Shown one piece after another: positions 21,335 through 34,200 of a DNA stretch of 64,000 nt. The DNA comes from Prorocentrum cordatum (taxonomy: Eukaryota > Sar > Dinophyceae > Prorocentrales > Prorocentraceae): assembly GCA_963575745.1 (NCBI GenBank), contig CAUYUJ010011248.1, positions 142,501 to 206,500 on the forward strand, given 5' to 3'. The notes under the pieces are model-generated. The model saw only the letters and a list, made by a program, of their open reading frames with translations, was not told the DNA's origin and did no database searches. Positions within the stretch are counted from its first letter, which is position 1. Every line of letters starts with the position of its first letter. The translations under genes and the position numbers were made by a program.

Positions 21335-22150
21335 GATTTGGCTTAGGGGCTTGGGTTAGGGTTAGGCTTCATTGGGTCACGGTTAGGGTTCTGGATTAGG
21401 GTTCGGGTTAGGTTTTAGGGTTTTGGGTTCAGGGTTAGGGTGTAGGGTTAGGGTGTAGGGTTAGGGTTTAGGGTTAGGGTCTAGTGTTCGGGTCAGGGAT
21501 TAGGGTTAGGGTTTAGGGTTAGGGATTAGGGTTAGGGTTAGGGTTTAGGGTTCGGGTCTAGGGTTAGGGTTTAGGGTTAGGGTTCTGGGTTAGGTTAAGG
21601 GTTAGGGTTTAGGGTTTAGGGTTCGGGTTAGGATTTAGGTTTTAGGATTAGGGTTTAGGGTTAGCTCTTCGTCGTCGACGTCGTAGCCGTCGTCGCCGTC
21701 GACGTCGTGGTCGGCGTCGTCGTCGTCGTGGGGGCACGAGAATTTCTCGAGTTGTTCGGGGAGGGGTTACGTGGACGCGATGTCCAGAACATTCTGGGGA
21801 GTTTGGAGTGGAAACTTGTGGTTGTCCGTCGGTCTTCGGATTAGGGTTAGGGCTTAGGGGTTTGGTTTAGGGTTAGGGTTTAGGGTGTAGGGTCTGGGTT
21901 AGGATTTAGGTTTTAGGGTTCGGGTTTAGTGTTAGCTCTTCGTCGACGACGTCGTATTCGTTGTCGTCGACGTCGCGGTCGGCGTCGTCGTCGTTGTGGG
22001 GGAACGAGAATTCCCGGAGTTGTTTGGGGAGGGGTCTCGTGGACGCGAATTCTAAAACATTCTGGTGAGTTTGGAGTGGAAACTTGTGGTTGTCCGTCGG
22101 TCTCTGCATTTGGGTTAGGGCTTAGGGCTTTGGGTTAGGGTTAGGGTTAA
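21335..22150. repeat. Interstitial telomere-like (TTTAGGG)n DNA with duplicated ~260-bp insert
   Basis: Degenerate TTTAGGG/TTAGGG/GGGTTAGG words fill 21335-21662, 21838-21930 and 22105-22150. Between them a unit with GTTAGCTCTTCGTCG(A/T)CGAC, a GTC-rich stretch and GTTTGGAGTGGAAACTTGTG occurs twice (about 21655-21837 and 21922-22107). TTTAGGG is the telomere word of many dinoflagellates and plants. Confidence 0.85.
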
Positions 22151-22223
22151 TGGGGCGTCGACGGCGGTGGTGGTGGGCGACGGCGGTGGTGGACCAGGCG
22201 CTTCCCGCCTACAGCCCTTCCAT

Positions 22224-22335
22224 TTCCCGAGTTGGTGGTTTTCCCGAGTTGCGACCGGCGTTTCCCGAGTTGCGACCGGCGTTTCCCGATTTGCGACTTC
22301 CCGTGCACGGACTCATGTTTCCGGGGTTGCGACGT
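22224..22335. repeat. 24-bp tandem repeat (CCCGAGTTGCGACCGGCGTT)
   Basis: About four copies, the last ones diverged. Confidence 0.75.
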
Positions 22336-22339
22336 CGAC

Positions 22340-23170
22340 CTTCCTCCCCCCCCCCTCCTCCGGAGTCAGTCTTCCTCCTCCACCTACTCTCCTCGATGCG
22401 CTGGGCGGCGTGATTGCGAGAAATTGGCGGATGCAGGGTGAAATCGCCAGCCTGGTGGCGAGCTGCGCTGGCGAGCTGCAGCGGCTCGCCACCGTCTAGG
22501 CACGCTGGGCACCGGAGACAGTCATCATTCAAGCACATGTGGACGTTTTCGCGCGCAGTGACAATGAAAGTGGGCAACGCCAGGCAGCCTTACTTACACT
22601 CGGGTGTCTGCTGGGGATGGTTTCACAGCACTGTTGCGGTGCGATGGTCATGTGGTTGTTTGTGACGTGGTAAGGGCCAACTTCCATAATTTGTTGCCGT
22701 TGCAGGCTAAATGCAAGTCGTTGCAGGACATCACCATTCATCTAGTCTAGTATGTAAGTGATTGTCTACGGACACCTTTTCTGTTTGGCTGTAGTTTCCG
22801 ATCTGCAATATTGTTCCATAAGATTTTTGGAGAACCCAGGGGTGAAAGAGCGTTTGGGTATTCCTTGGCCCTGGCACGGGCGAACTCGCAGGGGAGCGGA
22901 AGATAGAGTTTTCAGTTTGTGTCGGGGCTCTCCAGGACTCGGAGGGGCAAGTTGACTGGATTCAACAATACCTGCGAAGGAGAACTAGATTTTCAGGTGC
23001 CTCGGGGTGCGCAGATTCACCCGCTCATCGGGTCCGCCACTGGAACACAACGCGCAGGTGGCAAGGGCAACCGCGAGGGCAAGGGTGGCAGCATAACCAA
23101 TCGCAGATGTAGTGGGACGTCCAGGCTTCAGCGAGAGGTCGCTCCTTCCGCGCCTGGACCACCCGAGGCC
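22340..23170. other. No gene recognised
   Basis: A lower-GC, single-copy-looking stretch with short frames only. Confidence 0.4.
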
Positions 23171-23184
23171 TCGAAGGGCCTCAA

Positions 23185-23330
23185 AAGGGGGGGGGGGGGG
23201 GGGGGGGGCGCGGGGCTTCCATGCAGAGAAGGAGGGGGAGTGGCGGGGAAGGAAGGGGGGAAGGCGATGGAAGAGGAGGAGGAGGAGGAGGCGGAGGAGG
23301 AGGAGGGGGAGGAGGAGGGCGGTCTTCATC
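23185..23330. repeat. G20 run and (GGA)n
   Basis: A G homopolymer at about 23188-23209, then GGA triplets. Confidence 0.9.
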
Positions 23331-23714
23331 AAGGCCTCTCTCGAGGCCAAGGTTGCCGTGTTTCAAGGACGTGCTGGCAGGCTGCCGCTACATCGTCCGC
23401 GGGATGTGAAAAAAAGTGGGCCTGTGGGCTCGCCTGGGCTCGTCTGTGGCCACTGCCCCGCCCTTCTTCGACTCGAGGCCCTTCGAACTTCGAGGCCTTT
23501 AGGCCCTTGGAGGCCCTTCGAGGCCACTCCAGGCCTCCGAGGCCCTTCGAGGCCCTTCCGCCCCGCCCTGCCCCCCCCCCGTTCCCCCCTCTCCCGCCTC
23601 CTCCTTTGATGCGCTCCTGCCCACGTTACCATTTTTTTATTCCTTACTTCCTCATCCCAGCTCCCTGCCTGCACCGCTGCGCGCCCATTGGGAGCACCGC
23701 AGCCGAAGACGCCA

Positions 23715-23785
23715 GGACAGTATTAATTAAATTGACACAGGAGTGGCCTGTTAAATTCTGTCCTGGCGGCGCGCCTCGGCCGTTC
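23715..23785. mobile_element. Short hairpin element, left copy
   Basis: CGCCAGGACAG near 23720 pairs with CTGTCCTGGCG near 23757, around an AT-rich loop with TTAAATT. An inverted relative lies at 26815-26875. Confidence 0.5.
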
Positions 23786-23794
23786 GGACACAGG

Positions 23795-24285
23795 CTGAAC
23801 TCGCCCAGGCTGAACTCGCACAGAACTGAACTCGCCCAAGATTGAACTCGCCCAGAACTGAACTCGCCCGGGACTGGACTCGCACAGGACTGCACTCGCC
23901 CCAGACTGAACTCGCACCGCGAGGCGAGTTCAGCCGGGGCGAGTTCAGTCCGGGCGAGTTCAGTCGTGGGCGAGTTCAGCCAGGCGAGGGGGGCGCGATG
24001 GAGACCAGAGAGGCGCGCCCGCTGAGGCCGGACCGCTGGGCGAGTTCAGCCGAGTGAGTTCAGTCCGGGGCGAGTTCAGCCAGAGCGGGTTGAGTCCTGG
24101 GTGGGTTCAGTCCGGGGCGAATTCAGCCGGGCGAATTCAGTCCGGTCGAGTTCAGTCCGGGGCGAGTCCAGCCGGGCGAGTTCATCCGGGCGAGTTCAGT
24201 CTTGTGCGAGTTGAGTCTGGGGCGAGTTAAGTCCTGGGCGAGTTCAGCCGGGTGAGTTCAGTCCGGGCTGTCGCAGCCCTGTGCC
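23795..24285. repeat. CGAGTTCAG minisatellite with an internal orientation switch
   Basis: Up to about 23920 the unit reads CTGAACTCGCCCAGG. From about 23925 on it reads CGAGTTCAGCCGGGG, its inverse. Spacing is about 13-20 bp. Confidence 0.8.
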
Positions 24286-24524
24286 GGAGCCCCCCCGTTC
24301 CGGCCAGCAAGAGCGGGCCGTGTGAGCGCGCGCGCGCTGTCGCTGCACCTGCGGGGGGTGTATGTCGGAGGAATCGCGCCGGAGTGCGTGGTTTCACAGG
24401 GAGAACGCTGGTGCCAAAAATGCCCCCCCCTCGCGGATGCGGCGTTTTTGAAGAACCCCTGGAACCGCGCCCCCGCGGCAGATGAAGGGAGCCAGCGCCC
24501 GCTCCCCCGCCCGTCCTCCTGGTG

Positions 24525-24566
24525 TGTGCGTGAATGTGGTGTGTGTGTTGCGTGTGTGTTTGCGTG

Positions 24567-24598
<32 letters not shown>

Positions 24599-24745
24599 TG
24601 TGTGTGTGTGTGTGTGTGTGTGTTTGTGTGTGTGTTTGTGTGTGTGTGTTTGTGTGTGTTTGTGTAAATGTGAATGTGTGTGTGCGTGTGTGTGTGTGCA
24701 TGCTTGTGTGCGTCCGCATGCATCCCTGTGCGTGCGCGCGCGTGC
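24525..24745. repeat. (GT)n/(GCGT)n repeat
   Basis: GTGCGTGC and GTGTGT runs over about 200 bp. Confidence 0.9.
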
Positions 24746-24869
24746 GCGCGCGTGGTTGCGCGCGCCCCTGCGCGCGCGCATGCGCGGGCGAGCGGAACCC
24801 GCGCCCCCCCGTCAGGCCGGAAAGCTTGTGAGCATCAGGGGAGCGGCAAAACGAGCAGGAATGATCGTC

Positions 24870-25245
<376 letters not shown>

Positions 25246-25319
25246 TCCTCAGAGAGAGCCGAAAATTCCGGAGCCTCCCGGAACCAGCTTTTTGTGCGCA
25301 GGGCGCCCTGTGGCAGCAA

Positions 25320-25690
25320 GAGGCCCCGAAGCGGCCCCCAAGAAGCATGAACGCGGCCCCCATGAGGCCGCAAGAACCGAAGAGGCCCCCCCCCCCCCAG
25401 AGGCACCCAAGGCGCTCCCCCAAGACATCGAAGACACCCGTAGAGCCTCGAAACCGCCAGATGGCCCCCATGTCGGCCCAAGAGGCTTCCAAGATGCCTC
25501 TGGCCCGTGGGATCGCACTCGTCCTCCTGGTCCTCCTCCTCCGTCTTCTCCACCGGCTATTCCTCCTCCGTGTCGTTCCTCACTGATCCGTCTCCCCTCT
25601 CCTCCTCGCCCGCCTCCTGTTCCTCCTCCGCCCCCCCCCCCCCCTCGTCCTTCTTCGTCTTCTTCTTCGACACCATCTAATCAATAGTGA
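25320..25690. repeat. Duplicated ~365-bp segment, copy 1
   Basis: Direct repeat with 25885-26240 (AGGCCCCGAAGCGGCCCCCA to CCTCCTCG). The copies differ by short indels. Confidence 0.8.
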
Positions 25691-25694
25691 TAAA

Positions 25695-25805
25695 AATCAT
25701 CGTCATCATCATCATTTTCAAAATCACCATCATCATCAGCATCATCATCATCAACATCATCAACATCGTCATCATCATCAACATCGTCATCATCATCACT
25801 CTCAG
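25695..25805. repeat. (ATC)n microsatellite
   Basis: ATC/CATCAT triplets between the two duplicated segments. Confidence 0.9.
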
Positions 25806-25884
25806 CATCAGAACTGAGCTCTCTGGTCATTGAGCAACACCCTTGAGGAGAGCCCCAAGGGAGCCCCAGGATGACCCCAAGAGG

Positions 25885-26245
25885 CCCCGAAGCGGCCCCC
25901 AAGAAGCATGAACGCGGCCCCCATGAGGCCGCAAGAACCGAAAAGGCCCCCCCCCAGAGGCACCCAAGGCGCTCCCACATGACATCGAAGACACCTGTAG
26001 AGACCACGAAACCGCCACATGACCTCCATGTCGGCCCAAGAGGCTTCCAAGATGCCTCTGGCCCGTGGGATCGCACTCGTCCTCCCGGTCCTCCTCCTCC
26101 GTCTTCTCCACCGGCTATTCCTCCTCCGTGTCGTTCCCCACTGATCCGTCTCCCCTCTCCTCCTCGCCCGCCTACTGTTCCTCCTCCTCCTCCTCTGCCT
26201 CCCCCCCCTCGTCGTTCCTCGTCTTCTACTTCGACACCATCCAGG
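25885..26245. repeat. Duplicated ~365-bp segment, copy 2
   Basis: See copy 1. It is likewise followed by an (ATC)n tract, so the duplicated unit is about 565 bp including the microsatellite. Confidence 0.8.
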
Positions 26246-26257
26246 CAAGAGTGATAA

Positions 26258-26430
26258 GAAGCATCGTCATCATCATCACCATCATCAACACCATCAGCAT
26301 CAGCATCATCATCATCAACATCATCATCATCGCCATCATCATCATCATCATCAGCATCATCGCGCTCATCATCAGAAGAAGCAACACCATCGCCATCATC
26401 ATCACTACCACCACCACTATCATCACCCAC
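26258..26430. repeat. (ATC)n microsatellite
   Basis: CATCAT-rich for about 170 bp. Confidence 0.9.
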
Positions 26431-26464
26431 TTCCGCGCGGAAAAGTCCGCCCAGCGAAACACAA

Positions 26465-26795
26465 CGTGGGCGAGCTCAGCCGGGCGAGTTCAGTCGGGGC
26501 GAGTGCAGTCCGGGCGAGTTCAGCCGGGCGAGTTGAGCCGGGCGATTTTTCCGCGCGAGCCTGGGCGAGTTCTACTGAGCGAACGTCAGCCGGCCGACGA
26601 TGAACCCTCGCAGGGGCTCGTCGGGCGAGATCAGCCGGGCGAGTTCAGTCTGGGCGAGTTCAGTCCGGGCCGAGTTCAGCCAGGCGAGTTCAGCCGGGCG
26701 AGTTCAGCCCTGGGCGAGTTCAGTCCTGGGCGAGTTCAGCCGGGCGAGTTCAGTCCGGGCGAGTTCAGCTTGGGCGAGTTCAGCCGCCTCCGTTC
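26465..26795. repeat. CGAGTTCAG minisatellite, second block
   Basis: GGGCGAGTTCAGCC(G)G units, the same family as 23795-24285. Confidence 0.8.
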
Positions 26796-26814
26796 GTGCC
26801 AGGGCCGAGGCGGG

Positions 26815-26875
26815 CCACCGGGACAGAATTTAACATTGCACTCTCGTGTTAAATTCCGTCGTGGCGTCTTCGGCA
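26815..26875. mobile_element. Short hairpin element, right copy
   Basis: GGGACAGAATTTAACA and TGTTAAATTCCGTCG pair around a TTGCACTCTCG loop. It is inverted relative to 23.75 kb. Confidence 0.5.
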
Positions 26876-26999
26876 GAGGCGCCTCGGGGGCGCGGCAGCG
26901 CGCTCGCCCGCGCGCAGGCGGCGAAGGCCCAGCAGTTGGCAGATCACGGACCGCCCAGGCACCAGGGGGAGGAGGAGCATAATGAGCAGGAGGATCGAC

Positions 27000-27245
27000 G
27001 TTTTTCGTGGCCCTCGTGGGGGGAGCTTCGGTCGTGCTCGCGGGAGCTTCGGTAGGAGCTCCGGTCGTGCTCTTCGGTGGGAGCTTCAGTGGGAGCCCAT
27101 GTGTGGGAGCCTATGGTCGGGCCCTCCGGTGGGAGCTTCGGTCGTACCCTTCGGTGGGAGCTTCAGTGGGGGCCCTTCGGAGGCTCTTTGGTCGGGCCCT
27201 TCGGAGCGAGGTTCGGCGTTGCCTTTCGGCGGGGGCCTCGTTGCG
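27000..27245. repeat. Degenerate GGTGGGAGCTTCGGTCG minisatellite
   Basis: Units of about 20-25 bp built on GGGAGCTTCGGTNGTNC. Confidence 0.65.
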
Positions 27246-27850
27246 CTGGCGAGAGACAGAGTGAGACGAGAAGAGAGCCCTCAGGTAGCGACTGAGTCGG
27301 ATCTGCGGTTCCCGCTCCTCGCCTCTCTCACCTCTCACCTCATCCGAACCTCTTGGGCCCTGCCCGCCACCTTCTCATCGGCCAGGCGGCCCGCCAGCGC
27401 CACGAACGACAACGAGGAGCAGACCAGCGTCCAGGTCGATAGCAAGGCAGCCCGCCCCCTGCTTTGGCCCGCCTCCTTCCGAATGTCAAATGCAGGCGGG
27501 TGTCCATCTGTCGTTGTCGTCGTCGCCATCCCCTCCACGCTTTCCGAACCGAAGATCTGGGTCGAAAAGCCACTTCCCGAACTTTCGAATACCCCTCGAT
27601 CGTAACGTCCGCCCTTCACGAAACATCAATTCTGGTAAATCCCGCACAAACGAAATTGCAATTTCGGCAAATTCAGCGCAGAATAAACAGACGAAACTGC
27701 AATGTTGGCAAATTCCGCGCAGATGAAACAGCGATTGGGCCCCCGGCGGGCCCGAATCCTCGGCCGCTTTTCGCTCAAGCCAGTCTGCTCCAAGCCATGT
27801 CGCAGCGTGTTGGAGGGTATATCCGACGGGCATAGGCGGCCCGTCCTCCT
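27246..27850. other. No gene recognised; short ~37-bp repeat at 27635-27735
   Basis: A unit of the type GGCAAATTCNGCGCAGAA followed by ACGAAACTGCAAT occurs about three times. Frames here are short. Confidence 0.45.
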
Positions 27851-28030
27851 GGTGCTCCTCCTCCTCCTCCACCCTCCTCCTTTCCTCCTCCTCCTCTTCC
27901 TCTCCTCCTCCTCTTTCGCCTCCTCTCCTCCTCCTCCTCCTCCTCCTCCTCCTCCTCCTCATCCCCCTGCTCCTCGTCACTCCTCCTCCTCCTCTCACCA
28001 TGCTCCTCTCATCCTTCTCGTCCTCCTCTT
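27851..28030. repeat. (CCT)n tract
   Basis: CTCCTCCTC polypyrimidine for about 170 bp. Confidence 0.9.
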
Positions 28031-28059
28031 GCTCCTCTGGGAGTCTTCGCTGCCTTTCC

Positions 28060-28940
28060 GAGCGATTCTGAGCGCGGGGCCACGGGCGCGTTCGACCGAC
28101 ATGTTTGCTCCATCGAGGGCTCTCACAGTACCGTTTTTCGCATGTGCGAGGAGTGCGTGCGCGAGCCGCAAGGCGAACGCGCCACAGGCCGCCGCCGCCG
28201 CCATTGCCTCCCCTCGCACGTTTTGGCATCGATTTGGCCCCGTTGCGAAAGTAGGAAGGAAGGGGGAGGGGGGGGGGGGTAGGAGGAGAAGAAGAGGGAG
28301 GAGGAAAGAGGCGGACAGCCCTGGACCCAAAGGAGCTCAAAGGGCTGACCCAGGCGAGGTGCCGCCAAGCGGCGCTGGCTTCGGCCGCGACTTCTCGCTT
28401 GATTGTTCGATGTAGGCGGGGAGGGGGAGGAGGAAGAAGAGGGGGAGGAGGGGGGGGAGAAATAGGGGGGGGGGGGGGGGGGGGGCGGCCCCCCTCGGAG
28501 CCTCTCCATATTTGGAGAGCGAGCCCGCGTCTTGCTGGCAGCGCGCACGCGCTGGAGCGGTCGCGGCGACTTCGCGCGCAACACCGACGCATATGCTTGG
28601 GGAGGCAAGAGGAAACCCTGAAGGCAAAGGGATGCGGAGGAGGAACGCAACGCGCCCATCGTGGTTTTGGCGCGATGTGGCCGCGTTGCGAAAGTAGGGC
28701 ACATCGCCCATCACGCCTACGGGCTCGCCATTTTTTGTTGTGATGCATGTTGCCTCCCCACGCTCCTCCAATCACCCCCGCCTCGCCCCGAATTCGGTGC
28801 CTAGCGTCCGCGCGCTCCTCGTTCGAGCCAGCGCCGAGGACATTCAGGCGCAGAGGCGGCTGCAGGATGCCGTAAACACGCGCCGCGCTCGAGGTCTTAT
28901 CGGCACGGTTTGGCTGCGCTGCGAAAGTAGGGCGCCCACC
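28060..28940. repeat. Diverged tandem repeat ending in GCGAAAGTAGG
   Basis: Three blocks end with CGTTGCGAAAGTAGG or CTGCGAAAGTAGG at about 28258, 28697 and 28933. Each is preceded by GNTTTGGCNNGNTNTGG and a GCGAGCC/GGAGGCAAG part. The middle block also carries purine-rich and G-run DNA. Confidence 0.6.
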
Positions 28941-28944
28941 CCCC

Positions 28945-29051
28945 TCAAACACACACACGCACACACGCACCACACGCACACACGCACACACACACAGACA
29001 CACATTCAAACACACATATTCAAGCACACACACACGCAAAAACACACACAG

Positions 29052-29082
<31 letters not shown>

Positions 29083-29110
29083 CACACAGACACAAAATAC
29101 ACAAACCGCA
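28945..29110. repeat. (CA)n dinucleotide repeat
   Basis: ACACAC with CGC/GAC interruptions. Confidence 0.92.
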
Positions 29111-30425
29111 CGCACAGAATTTGAACCCCTTCCCCCGCCGCCGAGGGGGTGAGTGGGGGCAGGCCAGCTTTGTGGAGGTCGTCGGGCCATGGCCAGGCCT
29201 GGAAAACGAACCTCCGACGCGCGCAGTAGAGGCGTCGTGCTTCGCGCAACGTGCTGACTGAACAGCGCCCTTGCTCGCAAAAATCAGCAAACACGTAACG
29301 CCCAGGAAGAAGGCACCTCGAGCGAAAACCCTTGCAGGCCTTATTAAGGCCCACAGGAGGCTGCACAGGCCCGAAAAGGCATCTGCCCTTGCCCTTGCTT
29401 ACCTGCACGTTGCATTTGCAACGTCTTGTTTGCTGTAAAACACCTGCGCCGGCGTACCAGGGACATCATTATTTGTTGAAAACGAATTCGCATTCTGGTG
29501 TACGTGCAGCGGCACAGCGACGTACAATATTCATTTGAACGCGTGCGAGCAGGCGTTGCGTTGCGCGCGCGAACTTGTGAGTCTAATTTATTCAACGCTG
29601 CGCGTGTAGGGGGGGGGGGAGGTAAACGTTTCCCTCCCATTAACCATCTCGCTCAAATGCATAATGCAGGTTCTCGTGCGTGGGGAGAACCTATGTCAAT
29701 GGTCCTCGCATCGCGGCCATGGCTTTCTGCAGGATCTGCGCTTCGCCTCAGCAGGACTCGGATTCGAAAATGCCCGCGATTTCTTCCGGAAAGACCCATG
29801 CCGACCTGCGAGAGCCCAGGGTCTTAATAAGGGGCCGGGTTGAGTTGAGTCAGGAGTGAGGATGCCTTAGCAAGGAAAATCCATTCGTAGGGTTCGTCGC
29901 TGCTGTGCCCCAGCTGCTTCAGCAAGAAGAGGTGGGTTTCTTTCTTATCCGAGACAGGCAGCGCGCGAGCAGAGCCCGAGCATCATCAGCTCGCGGTCAG
30001 GGCTTCTGGAGCCCAAGGCTGGCAGTGGCGATGACGAGGGGGATGTCGCCACACTGGCCCACATGCTGGTCACCGAAGGGCAGCTTAAAGGCCTCGCGAA
30101 GCTAACTTAGTTAATCGCTCTGCTCATTCCGCCAGCCCTGGAGCGGGGCCTCTTGGGAACCTTTTGGAAGCGCCACAGGTGCCTTGGCAAATTACCTCTT
30201 GTGAGTGAGGCTCTCTTGGAAACCCCTGGGGCGGCGGGAGTGGAGGTGGTCGATTGCGGCTTCCCGTTCGGAGGCCCGGCGAGAAGTGCAAGTTAGATTC
30301 CCTGGGGCGCTCTAGGGGGGGTCTCCCGGGTTGCGGCCAGGTATTGCTAAGGCCTTATGGCCAGTGCCGCCGACTTTGCTAGCCCTGGCCTTCGAGGGCG
30401 ACAGATGAGGAGAGGTCGGTGCTGG
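29111..30425. other. No gene recognised
   Basis: Mostly unique-looking sequence with short open frames on both strands. No recognisable product. Confidence 0.4.
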
Positions 30426-30434
30426 GGCGCGGGT

Positions 30435-31095
30435 TGATGGGGAGGAAGAGGAGGAGGAGGAAGGGGAGGAAAAGGAGGAGAGGAGAATGAGGGAGAGGAA
30501 GGAGGAAGAGGAGGAGGAGCACGAGAAGGAGGGCGAGGAGGAGGAGGAGGGGGAAGGGAGGAGGAGGAGGAGGAGGGGGAGAGAAGAAGGGGAGGGGGGG
30601 GAGCTAGGGGGAGGAGGGCGAAAGTTGAGGAGGAGGAGGAGGAGGAGGAGGAGGACGAAAGAATGAGGGGAAGAGATGGAGGGGACGAGGGGGGGGAGGA
30701 GGAGGAGGAGGAAGAGGAGGAGGAGGAGGAGGAGGAGGAGGAGGAGCGGCAGGAGGAGGAGCAGGGGCAGTAGCAGCAGGAGGATGATTCAAGGAAGCTC
30801 CAGGGGGAGGGGGGAATGGGTGCCCTAGCAAGAACATGATGTAAACAGCCCTGCGATGGCATATTTTGACTTGGGCCACCCTCCCCCAAGCCCACCCCTG
30901 CTTGGGATCTCCTCTCCCGCCAGGGGAAGGGCAGCGGGGGCGGAGGAGGGGGCGCAAGAGGAAAAGGGGGAGGGGAAGGAGGGGGAAGAGAGGACGGAGG
31001 AGGAGGAGGAGGAGGAGGAGGATAAGGGGGAGGAGAAGGTGGAGGGGGAGGAGCAAGTCGAGGAGGAGCACGAGGAGCAGGAGAGAGGGGGGGTG
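30435..31095. repeat. (GGA)n-rich tract with a ~170-bp unique interruption
   Basis: GGAGGA purine tracts at 30435-30785 and 30920-31095. Confidence 0.9.
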
Positions 31096-31243
31096 AGTTT
31101 TTCTTTTGGAAATTCATTAAAGATATGGGCGTCGTATCTGACCGGGCCCCCCCTCGGACCCCACCCCCAGGGCGCCCCCCAGCCGTGCTTTGCGGAAGGG
31201 AAGGGCTTAGCCTTCAAGCAGTGGCGACGCGGTTCGCTTTCGC

Positions 31244-34200
31244 GTTGGTTGGAGGAGAATGGCGACAGCAACGACGCGGACGATAGCGTTTCCCACGCGG
31301 GGGAAGGTTCGGCGGATTTTTTGCCCCAGGGCATTGATGGGATTGCCTCGCGCGCGCGAACTAGACATAATCAAGTTACCAGAGATCAATGCTTCTGGCC
31401 TTTTGGTTGGGCGGGCGAATTTGCTTGAAAAGTATCGAAGGCAATGGAGCCGTTCGTGACTTGGGGTCTCGACGAGCATGGCGGACATCGCAAATATTAT
31501 TGCATGTTGGATGATCTCCATGATCAGATATATGATGGGTATCGCAGAGAGCGTATATTATGGAGCTCGAGGAAAGCGCAGGAGACGAAGTTGTTGCAGC
31601 TGCCTGGCTCTGAGATCATCGGCCGAGGGAGCGCTGATTTCGAGTGCGCTGGCCGTGGGTATATTCAAATGCCGAAGCAGTCGCAGAGCCTGAACATTCC
31701 TTTATTGAGCGCTGCGGTGGGGCTTGGGCACAAACTCGAGGAGGCGGAGAAGAGACTTGCACTCATGCCACAGAAGTGTAGCACCCCAGATGCTTCAGTG
31801 CAGTATCCAGCGCTGGCTACACAGAAGCGTGGAAGATTCAGCTCGGGCCCGGGGGCCGATAATAATGCGCCATGTTGTGGACCAACCACGCTGTCACCAA
31901 CAAATCGTACGCCTCCAGTACTGGCCACGGCATCTGGTACAGTTGGGGCACTCGCTCAGCACGATTCGCCAGCAGTTTCCTCAGGATTGATTATTGGAAT
32001 CGCGAGCTCGATTCAGACATCTTCAGATTCGGACGATGGCACTGGGAGCGATGGAGGCGGTGATGGGATTCAGTACAGTGCCGAAGTGATTTCAATGTAT
32101 ATCCCGAGCAAGTGCTATTATTGGATTTCTGAAATTGATTTGTTTCGGCACATCAGTGCCAAGGTCCCGAAGTTGTTGAAGTGCTGCTCAGTGGGGGCCA
32201 CTAACTTGCTCGACTTGATGGAATCGGAAGGCAAGGCAGAGTTTGCAGCGCCGCGTGCAGCCCTGGCGCGTATGGCAAAGGTAGCACTCGCCCAGATGGT
32301 GACGCAGCAGAAGATCAAGGCTGGCCACGTCACACATGATCAATTTAAGAAGGGGTTGCAGCCGATTGTCGACATGCGTCGTGGGATTTCGCAGTTTGAT
32401 CACGAATACATGTGCAACCTCGTCGTTCGGAAGTCAGCAGCTTCTTCCCGCAATATGTTGGGATTGGCGCCAGTTCTTCATCACGGGAGATGGTCAAGGA
32501 ATTTTGAGATTTTCGCAAGCCTTGGTCGCCAGTGGTGGACATAAGTGATGGAATGGCTTATCCAGTTGGGGACTTTTCTGGAGACCTGCGCCCGCACGGC
32601 GACATCTATCGCCTAGCTGCACCATTGGAGCACCTGAGTGATTTCGATCCCTGCAACCCCAGGATCGCAGATGTCCCCAACCCCATCTCGGGGGCGAGAA
32701 TTGCAATGCACGTCCAGAGCCTGGTTAACACCCTTGTGCGCAACATGATTTGAAGGATGCTGCGTTCAAGAACTCCACAGTGGGCTTCGCCAAGTTGGTG
32801 GTTGAGTTTTTAAGTTCAGAATTCAAGCTGGACATAATCCCCATGCAGTTCAGGAGCGTTGGGCTGGAGCTCCTTTTGACTCTCAGACAGGTGCTCTTCC
32901 TGGACGAGCTGGCGCATCAAGTGGCGATTGGTAACTACCAGGTCCGGGCTTGCGAGTTCGACCAGCTTCAGGCTTACATGACCTTCAAGGAGCAGTCTTG
33001 TGGTATCGCTTCCGCCATATATTCTTCGCTGGAGATGTGTGAACACTGGGGGCAGCTCTTGAAGACTGCTGTAGAGATGCGCGCGAACACGCAGGCGGTG
33101 CTCGTGGGCATCCAGCCCCACGCGAAGGCCCTCAGCGAGTTCTTTTCGGCGAAGGTCCAAACACAGTCTGTCGCTATCGCCACAGCGCCCTGGGAGAGCT
33201 TCAGCATCGTTGCGCAGGACTTGCACTAGTGGCGCTCCATTTTTGAAGAGGCCCACGCCACTGGGCAGGTCCTGGCGCCCATTGAGCAGATGTTCAAGAA
33301 GAGCCTTCTCGAAGTTTGTTATAACCGCTGCGACCACGCCATTGTTCAGAGGCGTACCTGATGCCTCGAGGCGGGCATCAAAGCATTCCCAGATGCATTG
33401 CAATTTCAGGCGCAGCTTGCCACGATCAATTCTTTTGCCACCGACGTCGATCAGAACAGCACTTCGCTTGGGAGAATTGCTCGCGCTATCACTCAGTCTT
33501 TCCCCGTGGGCGGTGCGTTCTCGGAGCAAAAAGCGCAGGGCATCACAGGCCGCATCAAGCGCCTCGATGGTGCGCCGTGCACTTGGGATTCCAGGAAGTT
33601 TTTGTTCAGAAGAGCGCTGGCTGACTGGACATTCTGGGTGGTCAATGCAATCCCCACTGCCAATAATATACCGAGCTCACTGTTCGGCATCTTCTCCAAC
33701 GCCATCGGCACCGTGCATAGCGAGATCGAGGGCCAAGAGCCGTTGAGGAATGAGTTTCTTTTGGTTTCGGCTTTCTTCTACGACCTCGCATGCGTCGGCC
33801 CGGCGTACCAGCAGTTCCAGAGCCTTGGAGACGATGGGGAAACACGCGCTCAGAAGGACCGCCTACAGGCTTACGATGGAACGCCGAGGCTCACATGTCT
33901 CCTCGATGGCACGAAGAGGGACACGCAGAAATTACAGAAACTCGACGGCCTGAGGAACCACAGGAAGGAGTTCGACAAATTCGCGGAGGTCATGTTCGAC
34001 CCAATCCGCGACGACCTCAAGGAGGCTATCAGGGGGATCGAGCTGATCGAGGAATTTGCGCTTCGTAGAATCCAGCAGAAGTGGTTGGATACAGCTTGGG
34101 GATGCTTGGACTGCGGCTTGCGGCACCACCGTGGTGAGGTTGAGAATGTGAAGACTTTCGACGGGCTCTTGCAGACAGAGCCCCCCTCGACGACCTTCAA

